A stretch of 64,000 nucleotides of DNA from Chloroflexota bacterium (GTDB lineage Bacteria > Chloroflexota > Anaerolineae > Anaerolineales > UBA11579): NCBI GenBank assembly GCA_009391835.1, contig QWJF01000004.1, positions 1 to 64,000 of the forward strand. Reading direction: 5' to 3'. The position numbers and the translations under genes were made by a program. The notes below the pieces were generated by a model. It was not told the DNA's origin and did not search any database. It saw only the letters and a list, made by a program, of their open reading frames with translations. Position 1 is the stretch's first letter. The number at the start of each line of letters is the position of its first letter. Positions 52,214 through 60,903 of the stretch are shown piece after piece.

Positions 52214-52636
52214 ATGGCAATTGCCGATCTTGACATCAAAACACCAAGTACCATCCAGACGGATGAAATAACCGTTACGTCCTCCGCAGCAGACGCAGTC
52301 CGCGGCCTCCTGCAGGAACGCTCACTAACCGATCATGCGCTACGCGTGTTCGTAGCTGGCGGGGGTTGCTCCGGTTACCAATACGGGATGGCCCTTGAAG
52401 GCGACCCTCGGGAATCCGATTTTGTCTTTGAGCAGCACGGCGTGCGCGTCGTTGTGGACGAAGTGTCCATGAACTATCTGCGCGGCGCCAATATCGACTT
52501 CGTCAATGAGGTGATGGGCAGCGGCTTCAAGATTGAAAATCCCAATGCCAGCTCTTCTTGCGGCTGCGGACACAGCTTCCGCACCGATGGGGAAGATGCC
52601 CCAGCGCACGAACATTCCGCTGGCTGCAACTGCTAA
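52214..52636 (+). CDS. A-type iron-sulfur cluster carrier (IscA/ErpA family)
   Basis: GGAG at 52204-52207 selects ATG 52214. The 140-aa product has VFVAGGGCSGYQYGM with the first cluster Cys, and NPNASSSCGCGHSF with the other two, the standard A-type carrier triad. A 22-residue tail adds HEHSAGCNC with two more Cys and several His, not part of the usual family end. It passes Fe-S clusters to target proteins. It is a single gene with its own promoter and terminator. Confidence 0.92.
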   Translation: MAIADLDIKTPSTIQTDEITVTSSAADAVRGLLQERSLTDHALRVFVAGGGCSGYQYGMALEGDPRESDFVFEQHGVRVVVDEVSMNYLRGANIDFVNEVMGSGFKIENPNASSSCGCGHSFRTDGEDAPAHEHSAGCNC

Positions 52637-52651
52637 GCATTCTCGTAAATC

Positions 52652-52681
52652 AAAAAGGACTGGCAATGGCAGTCCTTTTTT
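52652..52681 (+). terminator. Terminator of the A-type carrier gene
   Basis: AAAAAGGACTG and CAGTCCTTTTT pair perfectly around a seven-base loop. The left A tract may also serve the opposite strand. Confidence 0.9.
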
Positions 52682-52700
52682 GTTGTCTGCTCATTCTAAA

Positions 52701-53333
52701 TCAACGATCGCGCAAATAAGTAATCGCTGCCCCAAACAGCCCCAATAGGCCAATGGCCGTAATGTACATACCCACCGGGATACCGCCGATGCGCGCCGTC
52801 CCGCCATCTTCGAAGGTTTGGATCACCAGCGGCGCTGGCGCAGTAAAAGTGGGCATACGCGTGGCGGGCACTTCGAGCACGAACTGGGCCGCCAGCGTGG
52901 GGTCAATCGTTGGCGTTACCCGCGGCGTGGGCAAGGGCGGCGGCTCAACGATTTGCAAACTTGTCACCTGGAAAACCTGCACCAACGGAGCGTATACCCA
53001 AGCCAGCCCACCTTCCACGCCGCGATACACAATTTGGATCCATTGCCCGGCTTCTGAGCGGCCTTTGGCCGGCGCAAGTTCCCCGCTTACCAGCACACCC
53101 ACCGCCGGATAGTCGGTGCCCGGCCCGCTGCGCACATTGATTTGCTCTTGATCGGGGACCACAACAACATAAGGACCGATGGGTGTTCCGGTGACCGTAG
53201 CAATCGCAACGGTAGGCTGTTGCGCATTGGCCGCGCCAGAGGTGCTGCCCAGCGTCAGCAGTGCCACGCCCAGCAAAGCCATCATCACAAAAAAGAGGGG
53301 GCGCCCGAAAGCGCGCAAGTTTACGTCGTCCAT
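52701..53333 (-). CDS. Exported SH3-domain protein with C-terminal membrane helix
   Basis: The 210-aa product has an N-terminal signal-like helix (about residues 12-35, ending ANAQQ) and a bacterial SH3 domain (QEQINVRSGPGTDYPAVGVLVSG, about 62-120). A Pro/Thr-rich spacer follows, and a C-terminal membrane helix (VGMYITAIGLLGLFGAAITYL) before RDR. It is probably bound to the cell envelope and may contact peptidoglycan. Divergent from the zinc-ribbon gene, with overlapping -10 boxes. Confidence 0.8.
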   Translation of the reverse strand: MDDVNLRAFGRPLFFVMMALLGVALLTLGSTSGAANAQQPTVAIATVTGTPIGPYVVVVPDQEQINVRSGPGTDYPAVGVLVSGELAPAKGRSEAGQWIQIVYRGVEGGLAWVYAPLVQVFQVTSLQIVEPPPLPTPRVTPTIDPTLAAQFVLEVPATRMPTFTAPAPLVIQTFEDGGTARIGGIPVGMYITAIGLLGLFGAAITYLRDR

Positions 53334-53344
53334 AGAACCAAGAG

Positions 53345-53352
53345 ATTATAAT
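53345..53352. promoter_or_regulatory. Overlapping divergent -10 boxes
   Basis: ATTATAAT reads as TATAAT on the plus strand (53347-53352) and on the minus strand (53350-53345). They lie 14 bases before plus-strand ATG 53367 (eight before TTG 53361) and 11 bases before minus-strand ATG 53333. Both mRNAs would have very short or no leaders, and RNA polymerase could serve only one direction at a time. Confidence 0.6.
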
Positions 53353-53366
53353 TTATCCGATTGCTA

Positions 53367-53954
53367 ATGAAAAAGAAGATCTATCATGGTCCCCTAAACT
53401 TGGACGAAGTTGCGCAAGCTTTGGCTGGCTTCTTCAACCGGGGCGCGCTCTCCGCACAATTAAGTCGGGCGAACAATCAGGCATTTGTGCAAATTGTTAC
53501 CCGCAACATCGGCCACTCTGGCGGGCGCACCTCGCTTGGCGTTGCCTTGCGCCAGGTGGAAGACCGCCTTGAAGTCGAGGTCGGTAAGCAGGCCGTCCTC
53601 GGCATCGCAGCCAGCCTGGGTGCCACAGCGCTGTTGGCGCTGCGCAATCCGCTCAACCTGCTTGGCCGGCTAGATGATGTGGCCCAGGATTTTGAAAATC
53701 TCGAACTCGACGATCAGGTTTGGGAGCTTGTCGATCGGTTAGCTGCCGATGCCGGCGCCAGCCACGAATTCACTGAGCGCCTCAAACGGCTCACTTGCGA
53801 TTATTGCCGGGTAGCCAATCCTGTTGGAGAGGGCCGCTGCCTGGCTTGCGGCGCGCCCCTGGGCGATGTACAGCCCTTCACTTGCTCCAACTGCGGTAAC
53901 GTTGTGCTGGGAAACGAAAAGCAATGTCCCAATTGTGGTTACAAACTCGATTAA
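53367..53954 (+). CDS. Double zinc-ribbon protein
   Basis: ATG 53367 (195 aa); TTG 53361 is possible. The N-terminal 110 residues are alpha/beta with a hydrophobic stretch (GIAASLGATALLAL). The C-terminus has CDYC/CLAC and CSNC/CPNC pairs, two zinc ribbons as in rubredoxin-like membrane-associated proteins. I recognise no full-length family. A role in regulation or protein interaction is likely but unproven. Confidence 0.72.
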   Translation: MKKKIYHGPLNLDEVAQALAGFFNRGALSAQLSRANNQAFVQIVTRNIGHSGGRTSLGVALRQVEDRLEVEVGKQAVLGIAASLGATALLALRNPLNLLGRLDDVAQDFENLELDDQVWELVDRLAADAGASHEFTERLKRLTCDYCRVANPVGEGRCLACGAPLGDVQPFTCSNCGNVVLGNEKQCPNCGYKLD

Positions 53955-53981
53955 ACGACTCACCAACAGGGAAAAGAATTG

Positions 53982-54608
53982 ATGACGTTTGCATCAACAA
54001 CCCGTCGCACTTCATGGCTATGCGCAGTTATCATAACGGCCTTGAGCGCCTGCGCACCTCAAGCCCAGCCAGCCCCAACCGACGCTCAGAAAGCTACCCA
54101 AGCCCCACAACCCACTGCCACCGATCCACAACCGACTAGCACGCCGCAACCTTTCAAACTGGAGAGCGCCGCGTTTGAAGATGGCCAAGTCATTCCAGCA
54201 CGCTTTGCCTGCACCGGCGAAAACTTGTCCCCCGCGCTACGCTGGGGGGATGTGCCCGCCGGCACTCAAAGTTTGACCCTGATCTTCGACGATGTAGATG
54301 CGCTGGGCGGCTCCTGGGTGCATTGGGTGTTGTTCAATCTCCCACCGGACACGCTATCCCTCCTCGAAGGATTGGAAACTGCCGCCAGCTACTCGGATGG
54401 TAGCCTCAGCGGGGCCAATAGTTGGGGGCGCATGGGCTATGGCGGCCCCTGTCCGCCCGAGGGCAGCACACACCGCTACGTCTTCACACTCTATGCCCTC
54501 GATACGATCCTCAGCCTTGATTCAGACGCCACCAACAGCCAGCTCCTGGCTGCAATGGACGGGCATATCCTGGCCGAAAGCGAATTATCTGGTTCCTTTA
54601 GCCGCTAG
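53982..54608 (+). CDS. YbhB/YbcL (PEBP/Raf kinase inhibitor-like) lipoprotein
   Basis: ATG 53982 gives 208 aa. A signal peptide ends in a lipobox-like LSAC (Cys near residue 24), followed by a Pro/Thr/Gln spacer. The PEBP-like domain begins near residue 60 (AFEDGQVIPARFACTGENLSPALRW) and continues with WVHWVLFNLPP and GYGGPCPPEGSTHRYVFTLYALD. Bacterial YbhB proteins have no proven function. It is anchored outside the membrane by inference from the lipobox. Confidence 0.87.
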   Translation: MTFASTTRRTSWLCAVIITALSACAPQAQPAPTDAQKATQAPQPTATDPQPTSTPQPFKLESAAFEDGQVIPARFACTGENLSPALRWGDVPAGTQSLTLIFDDVDALGGSWVHWVLFNLPPDTLSLLEGLETAASYSDGSLSGANSWGRMGYGGPCPPEGSTHRYVFTLYALDTILSLDSDATNSQLLAAMDGHILAESELSGSFSR

Positions 54609-54618
54609 CCCTTGAATC

Positions 54619-54646
54619 AAAAAGAGGCGAGCGTTGCTCGCCTCTC
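54619..54646 (-). terminator. Terminator after zwf
   Basis: On the minus strand AGAGGCGAGC pairs with GCTCGCCTCT around a three-base loop and is followed by T5. It lies four bases after the zwf stop. Confidence 0.85.
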
Positions 54647-54649
54647 CCA

Positions 54650-56158
54650 CTAATCGTCAAATGTGCGCCAGGCACCCCCATAGCGCTCGATAAATTCGTC
54701 CATTTTTGCTGGACCCCACGTCCCCGCTGCGTATTCAAGGGGTTCGGCTGCTGGGTGGGATTCCCAAGACTCCAGGATATCCGTAACGTAGCCCCAGGCC
54801 GCCAGCACTTCGTCGCTGCGGTTGAACAGGGTTGCGTCCCCGTTCATGCAGTCCATCAACAAACGCTCATAGGCCTCAGGGCTACCGCCGCCAAAGGTCT
54901 CGGCATAGGAAAAATCCATCTTCACTTGCTCAATGCGGTTCTCCGGCCCTGGGGCTTTGGCCCCGAAGGTCAGCGTGATGCCCTCATCAGGCTGCAATGT
55001 AAGTATCAGCCGGTTGGGCGCTTCCCCTGCCATATTCTGCCATCCAAAAAGCGAGAGCGGCACCTGGCGATACTGCACCGCGATCTCCGTCACACGCTCC
55101 GGCATGCTCTTGCCTGAGCGGATATAAAAGGGCACCCCTGCCCAGCGCCAATTATCAATCTGCACCCGCGCCGCTAAAAGAGTCTCCGTGCGCGAATCTG
55201 CGTCAACCCCTTCCAGCTCCTTATAACCAGGCCGCTTCTCGCCAGCGACCTTGCCCGCCATATATTGTCCACGCAGCGTATCCGACATCGCCTGATCACC
55301 CGTGAGCGGCCTGAGCGCCTTGAGCACCTTGACCTTCTCATCGCGCACTGCATTCGCGTTGAAGGCCGCTGGCGCTTCCATTGCGGTCAAAGTCAGCAAT
55401 TGCAGCAGATGGTTTTGGAACATATCCCGGATTACGCCGGCGCTTTCGTAATAACCCGCCCGGCTGCCTACGCCAACGGTTTCAGCCACCGTGATTTGCA
55501 CTGAATCAATGTAGCGCCGGTTCCAGAGTGGCTCGAAAATTCCGTTGGCAAATCGAAACACAAGGATATTCTGCACCGTCTCCTTGCCCAAGTAGTGATC
55601 AATACGATAAACCTGCTCTTCATCGAACACGCCATGCACCTGTTCGTCCAGGGCTTTGGCCGACTCCAGGTCTCGCCCATAGGGCTTTTCAACCACGATG
55701 CGCGTCCAGCCCTGCGCGCAACTGGCCAGCCCCGCCTCGCCGATGTGCCCGACTATGGTTCCATACGCTTCGGGTGGTGTTGCCAGGTAAAACAAGCGGT
55801 TGTCCGCGCCCAATTCCTCAAGCAAAGCATCCAGTTTTTGATAGCCCGCTAGATCATCAAACACCGAAGAGATAAAGTGCATGCTACCCAGGATTCGCTG
55901 CACCACGGCATCGTTCAGCGGCTGGCTGCGGGCATGCTCTTCCAGCGCCGCGTGCATCTCCGCGCGCATGGTGTCTGCATCCCACTCGCGGCGAGCAAAG
56001 CCAATGATGTGCAGTTGGTCCGGGAGGTGGTCAGCAAGCGCCAGTTGGTAGAGGGCCGGCACCAATTTGCGCCGGGTCAGATCCCCCGTGGAGCCAAAGA
56101 TCACCAGCGCAATGGGGATCTCGAGTTTTTGGTTGGGAGGAAAAGGTAGGCTAGTCAC
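54650..56158 (-). CDS. zwf: Glucose-6-phosphate 1-dehydrogenase
   Basis: The 502-aa product has the Rossmann IFGSTGDLTRRKLVPALYQL, the substrate motif RIDHYLGKETVQNIL and the FRFANGIFEPLWNR block. It oxidises glucose-6-phosphate to the lactone, the entry step of the oxidative pentose phosphate path. The start is GTG 56158, ten bases after the gnd stop, so it is the last gene of the echA-gnd-zwf unit. Confidence 0.94.
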   Translation of the reverse strand: MTSLPFPPNQKLEIPIALVIFGSTGDLTRRKLVPALYQLALADHLPDQLHIIGFARREWDADTMRAEMHAALEEHARSQPLNDAVVQRILGSMHFISSVFDDLAGYQKLDALLEELGADNRLFYLATPPEAYGTIVGHIGEAGLASCAQGWTRIVVEKPYGRDLESAKALDEQVHGVFDEEQVYRIDHYLGKETVQNILVFRFANGIFEPLWNRRYIDSVQITVAETVGVGSRAGYYESAGVIRDMFQNHLLQLLTLTAMEAPAAFNANAVRDEKVKVLKALRPLTGDQAMSDTLRGQYMAGKVAGEKRPGYKELEGVDADSRTETLLAARVQIDNWRWAGVPFYIRSGKSMPERVTEIAVQYRQVPLSLFGWQNMAGEAPNRLILTLQPDEGITLTFGAKAPGPENRIEQVKMDFSYAETFGGGSPEAYERLLMDCMNGDATLFNRSDEVLAAWGYVTDILESWESHPAAEPLEYAAGTWGPAKMDEFIERYGGAWRTFDD

Positions 56159-56167
56159 GGAAAGACC

Positions 56168-57082
56168 CTAATCGCTTGCCTTCTTGACCGCGTGGCCCCC
56201 AAATTGGTTGCGCATCGCGGCCAGCAATTTGGCCGCATAGCTATCGTCCTGCCGGCTGGCAAAACGCTGCATGAGCGCAAGCGTAATAATCGGAGCCGGA
56301 ACTTCCTGGTTGATTGCCTCAAATACAGTCCAGCGCCCTTCCCCCGAATCGGCCACCCAACCCTCAATGTCGCTCAGAGATTGATCATCTTCCAGGGCGC
56401 GCGCTGTTAAATCCAGCAGCCACGAGCGCACCACTGAACCGTAGCGCCAGACCTCCGCCACCTGATGCAGATTCAGCGCAAAATCTTCGCGCGCTCGCAT
56501 GATCTCAAAGCCCTCGGCATAGGCCTCCATCAAACCGTATTCAATGCCGTTATGCACCATCTTCACGTAGTGGCCTGCGCCGCTAGGCCCCATGTGTCCC
56601 CAGCCTTGATCCGGGCCCGGCGCCAGCGTCTCAAAAATCGGGCGCATGTGCTCAACAATTCCCTTTTCACCGCCCACCATCATCGAATAACCGCCTTCAA
56701 GCCCCCACACGCCGCCACTGACTCCCGCATCCAGCATATGGATACCCTTCGCCTTGAGCAGGTCGGCTCGTCGCATCGAATCGTTAAAGTTCGAATTGCC
56801 GCCATCTACCACGATATCTGCTGGGGACAATAGCTCGGCCAGCTCGCTCACCAACTGTTCCACCGGATCCCCCGCCGGAATCATCAACCATACAATGCGC
56901 GGTGCTTTTAGCGCGCCAACCATGCCTTTCAGCGATGTTTCCGGCTGCAGGCCAATCTCTTCCGCCAACGCGAGCGCCACCTTTTTGTCGCGATTGAAGC
57001 CCACCACCTGGTGGCCACCAGCCATCAAGCGCCGAGACATATTGCCCCCCATTTTGCCCAAGCCAATCATTGCTAACTGCAT
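56168..57082 (-). CDS. gnd: 6-phosphogluconate dehydrogenase, short (GndA/YqeC) type
   Basis: The 304-aa product has AMIGLGKMGGNMSRRL, DGGNSNFNDSMRR, SGGVWGLEGGYSMMVGG and HYVKMVHNGIEYGLM with the catalytic Lys. The length is that of the shorter, often NAD-preferring group and not the 470-aa NADP type. It makes ribulose-5-phosphate, CO2 and NAD(P)H. GGAGA precedes the ATG. The cofactor preference is inferred from subfamily only. Confidence 0.92.
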   Translation of the reverse strand: MQLAMIGLGKMGGNMSRRLMAGGHQVVGFNRDKKVALALAEEIGLQPETSLKGMVGALKAPRIVWLMIPAGDPVEQLVSELAELLSPADIVVDGGNSNFNDSMRRADLLKAKGIHMLDAGVSGGVWGLEGGYSMMVGGEKGIVEHMRPIFETLAPGPDQGWGHMGPSGAGHYVKMVHNGIEYGLMEAYAEGFEIMRAREDFALNLHQVAEVWRYGSVVRSWLLDLTARALEDDQSLSDIEGWVADSGEGRWTVFEAINQEVPAPIITLALMQRFASRQDDSYAAKLLAAMRNQFGGHAVKKASD

Positions 57083-57092
57083 ATTGTCTCCA

Positions 57093-57905
57093 TCATTCTG
57101 ATCTCAGAGGTTGTCCGCATCTTACCGTACGAAGAGGTCTTTGCGCCCTTATTTTTTTTCGATTCAGGAAAGGATCCACGGCCGCGCGCCGAAATTCGCT
57201 ATCCCACAACGAGGCAAACAACTGGCGCTCAGCATGTTTTGAGACGAGTGGATAAGCCAGCGCGAAACGCAGCAGGCGCTTGGCCGCCCGCACCGCTTCC
57301 ACGGGGTGTTGCGCCATCTCTGCTGCCAACTCCTGGGCTCGGCTCAGGGCTTGCATGGAGGGAACCAGTTGGTCCACCAGTCCCATTTCTACAGCCTCCT
57401 CTGCGTTCAACACCCGACCCGTGGTGAGCAGTTCCAGCGCCTTCGGGTAGCCCACGATCTGCAATAAGTAGCGCGCCCCGCCCCAGGCCGTCGTGATGCC
57501 CAGCCGCGCATGTACGAAGCCAATATCCGCATCCTCGGCCATGATGCGCTGGTCGCAGGCCACCGCGATCTCGGCGCCCCCGCCGCGCGCCGGGCCGTTG
57601 ATCACCGCAATAGTCGGCATCGGCAGCGCCCGCAACTGCTCCAGCGCTTTGCCCATAATCGAGGAGAGGCGCAGGCCGTCGCGCCGCTTTGGATAATCGG
57701 CCAGCGCCTTTAGGTCACCGCCCGAGACAAAGGTTTCCCTGGCGCCGGTCACTAGCAAGGCGCGCAATTGCTTGTTGCTATTCGCTTGCTGCACGGCCAA
57801 CGCGAACTCGCGCATCGTCTCCCAATCCAGCGCGTTGCGCACTTCGGGCCGGTTCACAGTTAGGGTGGCGACTCCCCCATCCACATGGTATTCAATCCCA
57901 GGCAT
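57093..57905 (-). CDS. Enoyl-CoA hydratase/isomerase family protein
   Basis: The 270-aa crotonase-fold product has ETFVSGGDLKALA (oxyanion-hole loop), NGPARGGGAEIAVACDQRI and GFVHARLGITTAWGGARYL. GAGGT lies upstream of ATG 57905. It acts on an acyl-CoA, but which reaction is uncertain because the second catalytic Glu is not clear. The gnd gene follows ten bases after it, an odd partner for a sugar enzyme. The C-terminal tail is long and basic. Confidence 0.85.
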   Translation of the reverse strand: MPGIEYHVDGGVATLTVNRPEVRNALDWETMREFALAVQQANSNKQLRALLVTGARETFVSGGDLKALADYPKRRDGLRLSSIMGKALEQLRALPMPTIAVINGPARGGGAEIAVACDQRIMAEDADIGFVHARLGITTAWGGARYLLQIVGYPKALELLTTGRVLNAEEAVEMGLVDQLVPSMQALSRAQELAAEMAQHPVEAVRAAKRLLRFALAYPLVSKHAERQLFASLWDSEFRRAAVDPFLNRKKIRAQRPLRTVRCGQPLRSE

Positions 57906-58031
57906 GTTTAGACCTCAATAGATGTTTAAGGCCAAAACACGTAGGTTCGCTTTGGGTTGCGATTAACAAACTTGAAGCAATTAACCTACTTGGGAGAATT
58001 GGTAGCCCCCAGAAGCTTTCTCTTTTATTAG

Positions 58032-58059
58032 TTGACATCACCTTCGATTTGATTATCAT
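58032..58059 (+). promoter_or_regulatory. Promoter of the exported orphan gene
   Basis: TTGACA (58032-58037), 16 bases, TATCAT (58054-58059). The start near 58066 leaves about 35 bases to ATG 58101 with GAGGGA. The preceding 125 bases of the AT-rich gap hold nothing else I can identify. Confidence 0.7.
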
Positions 58060-58100
58060 AAGTGAAGAATATTTCATGTGTTTTTGAGGGAGTGAAAATT

Positions 58101-58802
58101 ATGATGACTAATAAACTGGCAATTTTAATAGGTTTTGCTCTTGCAGTTTCTTTTTTCCTGATAATTTCGTATCCGGGCGGATCTGGTTTGGCTGAAAGCT
58201 CTAGCGAGTTGTCTTTGGCAATAAACACGACTGATAGCAATATCGTCTACTTCACTACTGCAAATGAAAATTCCGGGGATCTTTTATCCCCAGCAAATGT
58301 TCAACAGACTTTAAATGCAACTGTGGCGACGACCTGGTCGGAAGTGCTCGATCTTAACAAAAGGTATAGTTTGGACGCCCTGATTCTTGGTGAGGACATT
58401 ATTTCCGAAGTAAACCGCGAGGAATTAACGCAAATGTATCAAGATGCTGTTATTATCGCGGTTTTTAATACCTATGCCCCCACCCTTGCACAATTGGTTT
58501 CCGACGAATGTATTGGTAAGGATGGCTGGATGGATGGAAATGATCCCTACAAAGGCGACTTTTTCATAATCGTCTCTAAACTATTTCAAGGAAGCCTGCA
58601 AGCCCAACAGCAACTCAGAAATCAAAATTCCTGTGACGTCAATAGTAGCTTTGACAATATCGAGGGCTATTCCGGTGTATACGCGAGTAAATCGCAATAT
58701 GAACTAGCCAGTGCTGCCGATTTCGATGTGTTCGCCCAGGTATTTCTTTTGGAAATTCAGACTATTAACGACTATAAAACTAACTTAGCGAACACCCCAT
58801 AA
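58101..58802 (+). CDS. Exported hypothetical protein, AT-rich orphan
   Basis: ATG 58101 (or 58104) with GAGGGA upstream. The 233-aa product begins with a signal-peptide-like helix (KLAILIGFALAVSFFLIISY) followed by a soluble acidic, Asn/Ser/Asp-rich helical domain with no known motif and a few Cys (DECIGK, NSCDVN). Composition and codon use differ from the GC-rich neighbours. It lies on the plus strand between minus-strand pentose phosphate genes, as if inserted into the cluster. No transposase or repeats flank it. Confidence 0.7.
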   Translation: MMTNKLAILIGFALAVSFFLIISYPGGSGLAESSSELSLAINTTDSNIVYFTTANENSGDLLSPANVQQTLNATVATTWSEVLDLNKRYSLDALILGEDIISEVNREELTQMYQDAVIIAVFNTYAPTLAQLVSDECIGKDGWMDGNDPYKGDFFIIVSKLFQGSLQAQQQLRNQNSCDVNSSFDNIEGYSGVYASKSQYELASAADFDVFAQVFLLEIQTINDYKTNLANTP

Positions 58803-58907
58803 TTAGCCGGCTTTTCTACTTGCTATGGGAAACCAACCAGCGCCGTCATTTGCCTTAGGCAACTTCATCAACAAATATTTCGGCGCTGCCGTACTGTAAT
58901 TCCAGCA

Positions 58908-60029
58908 TTAACCATCTAGTTTGGTGCGCCGTTCCTCCACAGTATCCAACAGCGAGTGGATGGATTTACTGAACGCTTCCACGCCTTCCTGCTCCAATTC
59001 TGCGGTGGCTTGATCCAGGGACAAACCCACATTTTCAAAATTCTCCAGCGCCTGGCGCGCTTCCTCCACATCCTCGTCAATCGTCTGTGCCACCGTGCCG
59101 TGATCTTTGAAAGCTTCAAGCGTCTTCGGTGGGATGGTGTTGACCGTGTCGGGGCCGATCAATTCATCCACATACAACACATCCGAGTATTCGGGATTCT
59201 TGGTGCTGGTCGAAGCCCAAAGTGGACGCTGGGTGCGCGCGCTATGTTTTTGCAGCGCCGCAAAGCGTGCGTCGCTAAAGCGCCGTTGGAAGAGCTGATA
59301 GGCCAGTTTTGCGTTGGCGATGGCAATCCGGCCGCGTAGTGAAACGGCTAGCTCCGCCTGCGGCCCGTCCGCGCGCACGGTCTCGTCCAGCCAGGCGTCC
59401 ACCTTTGAATCAATCCGGGAAACAAAGAACGAGGCTACGGAAGCAATCCCGTCTATCGGCTGTCCTGCAGCCGCACGCTGCTCAAGACCCGACAAATAAG
59501 CCTCAATCACCTCGGCATAGCGCGCCTGCGCGAAGATCAGCGTAATGTTGATGTTAATACCCGCCGCAATCGAACGTTCAATGGCCGGGATACCCGCCTC
59601 AGTAGCGGGAATCTTGACCATCACGTTGGGCCTGTCAACCAGCCCCCAGAGACGCTCAGCCTCCTTGCAAGTCGCTTCCGTATCGTTCGCAAAATCGGGG
59701 TGCACTTCGATACTCACGTAACCATCCCCGCCCTCTGTAGTCTCGAACACCGGTGCAAATAGATCGCAGGCACGCTGGATATCCTGAACTACCAGCGCAT
59801 CGAAAATTTCGCTTTTATTCTTGCCCGCGTGGGTCAAGTCCGATAATTGCTCATCATAATCATTGGAGTTGCCAATCGCTTTTTCGAAGATGCTCGGATT
59901 GGAGGTCACACCGTAGATATCGCCGCGCTCAATCATCGCCGCCAACTCGCCATTGTCCAGCAATCGGCGCTCAATATTGTCGTACCAGATGGATTGGCCC
60001 AATTCAAATAGTTTTTTAGGATTGCTCAT
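58908..60029 (-). CDS. tal: Transaldolase
   Basis: The 373-aa product has SIWYDNIERRLL, GVTSNPSIFEKAIGNS and the Schiff-base lysine in NVMVKIPATEAGIPA. The longer form is common in Actinobacteria and Chloroflexi. It moves a dihydroxyacetone unit between sugar phosphates. Its ATG overlaps the methyltransferase stop (ATGA). Confidence 0.93.
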   Translation of the reverse strand: MSNPKKLFELGQSIWYDNIERRLLDNGELAAMIERGDIYGVTSNPSIFEKAIGNSNDYDEQLSDLTHAGKNKSEIFDALVVQDIQRACDLFAPVFETTEGGDGYVSIEVHPDFANDTEATCKEAERLWGLVDRPNVMVKIPATEAGIPAIERSIAAGININITLIFAQARYAEVIEAYLSGLEQRAAAGQPIDGIASVASFFVSRIDSKVDAWLDETVRADGPQAELAVSLRGRIAIANAKLAYQLFQRRFSDARFAALQKHSARTQRPLWASTSTKNPEYSDVLYVDELIGPDTVNTIPPKTLEAFKDHGTVAQTIDEDVEEARQALENFENVGLSLDQATAELEQEGVEAFSKSIHSLLDTVEERRTKLDG

Positions 60030-60898
60030 GTCTGCTCCTTCTTCATTGTTTCCGTATCCAGAAACTTCACGAGTTGCTCCGCGAAGCGTTCTTTCATAAC
60101 GGCGATTGCCTCGGGATTGTTATCCACCAATAGAAAGCGACGGCCCAGCTCCAATGCAACTGCCCCGGTGGTGCCGCTGCCCGCAAAGAAATCTAGCACC
60201 AGATCGCCCGGATTCGAGGACGCGCTGAGAATGCGCCGCAGGATGCCCAGTGGCTTTTGGGTCGGGTATCCGGTCTTCTCTTTGCCGGTAGGGCTCACAA
60301 TCGTATGCCACCAGGTATCGGTGGGCAGCTTACCGCGCTTGGCCTTCTCCTCGCCCACCAATCCCGGCGCCATGTAGGGTATCCGATCCACTTCATCCGC
60401 GTTGAACGTGTAGTTGTCCGGGTCCTTGACATATACGAGTATGTTATCGTGCTTGGCCGGCCAGCGCTTTGTGGACCGGCCGCCGTAATCGTAAGCCCAG
60501 ATAATTTCGTTAAGGAAGCTTTCGCGCCCAAAAAGGCCGTCCAGGAGTACTTTGCAATAATGCACTTCGCGGTAATCCACGTGAAAATACAAGCTGCCAT
60601 CATCGGCCAGCACCCGATGCGCTTCCACTAAGCGCGGCTCTAAAAAGGCCAGATAGTCATCGAACTGGTCGGCGAAGGCCTTGGTGCCCACCACTTCAGT
60701 GGCGTAGCGCGCCCCTTGAAAGCCCACCCGGTCGCCATCTTCAGCGCGTTTGGTGCGCAATTGAGTGCGCGACTGGCGTTTGCCGGTGTTGAATGGCGGA
60801 TCGATATAGATCAGGTTGGCAAAGCCATCCGGCAGGTTTTGCAGCGCCGCCAAGTTGTCTCCGAAAACCACCCGCCCAAGCACGGTCGAAAAATCCAA
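60026..60898 (-). CDS. DNA adenine/cytosine N-methyltransferase, beta-type motif order
   Basis: The first plausible start is TTG 60898 (GTG 60883 is an alternative), with GAGGAG inside the tkt end. The 290-aa product has the catalytic motif [14 protein letters not shown] near the N-terminus and SAM motif [18 protein letters not shown] near the C-terminus, the beta-group order of N6-adenine or N4-cytosine enzymes. [19 protein letters not shown] is a usual linker block. No restriction gene accompanies it. It lies between tkt and tal with five-base spacing on one side and a four-base overlap on the other, so it is made with pentose phosphate enzymes. An orphan regulatory methyltransferase is likely. 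Confidence 0.87.
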   Translation of the reverse strand: MDFSTVLGRVVFGDNLAALQNLPDGFANLIYIDPPFNTGKRQSRTQLRTKRAEDGDRVGFQGARYATEVVGTKAFADQFDDYLAFLEPRLVEAHRVLADDGSLYFHVDYREVHYCKVLLDGLFGRESFLNEIIWAYDYGGRSTKRWPAKHDNILVYVKDPDNYTFNADEVDRIPYMAPGLVGEEKAKRGKLPTDTWWHTIVSPTGKEKTGYPTQKPLGILRRILSASSNPGDLVLDFFAGSGTTGAVALELGRRFLLVDNNPEAIAVMKERFAEQLVKFLDTETMKKEQT

Positions 60899-60903
60899 CG
60901 CGA

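Noticed and set aside
57906-58031. Hidden small gene or RNA in the AT-rich gap left of the exported orphan
   Set aside because: No ribosome binding site with a credible frame, and no stable hairpin with a T tract.
58850-58862. Palindrome TTGCCTTAGGCAA downstream of the exported orphan
   Set aside because: Short, no T tract and no promoter nearby; could be chance in a 105-base convergent gap.
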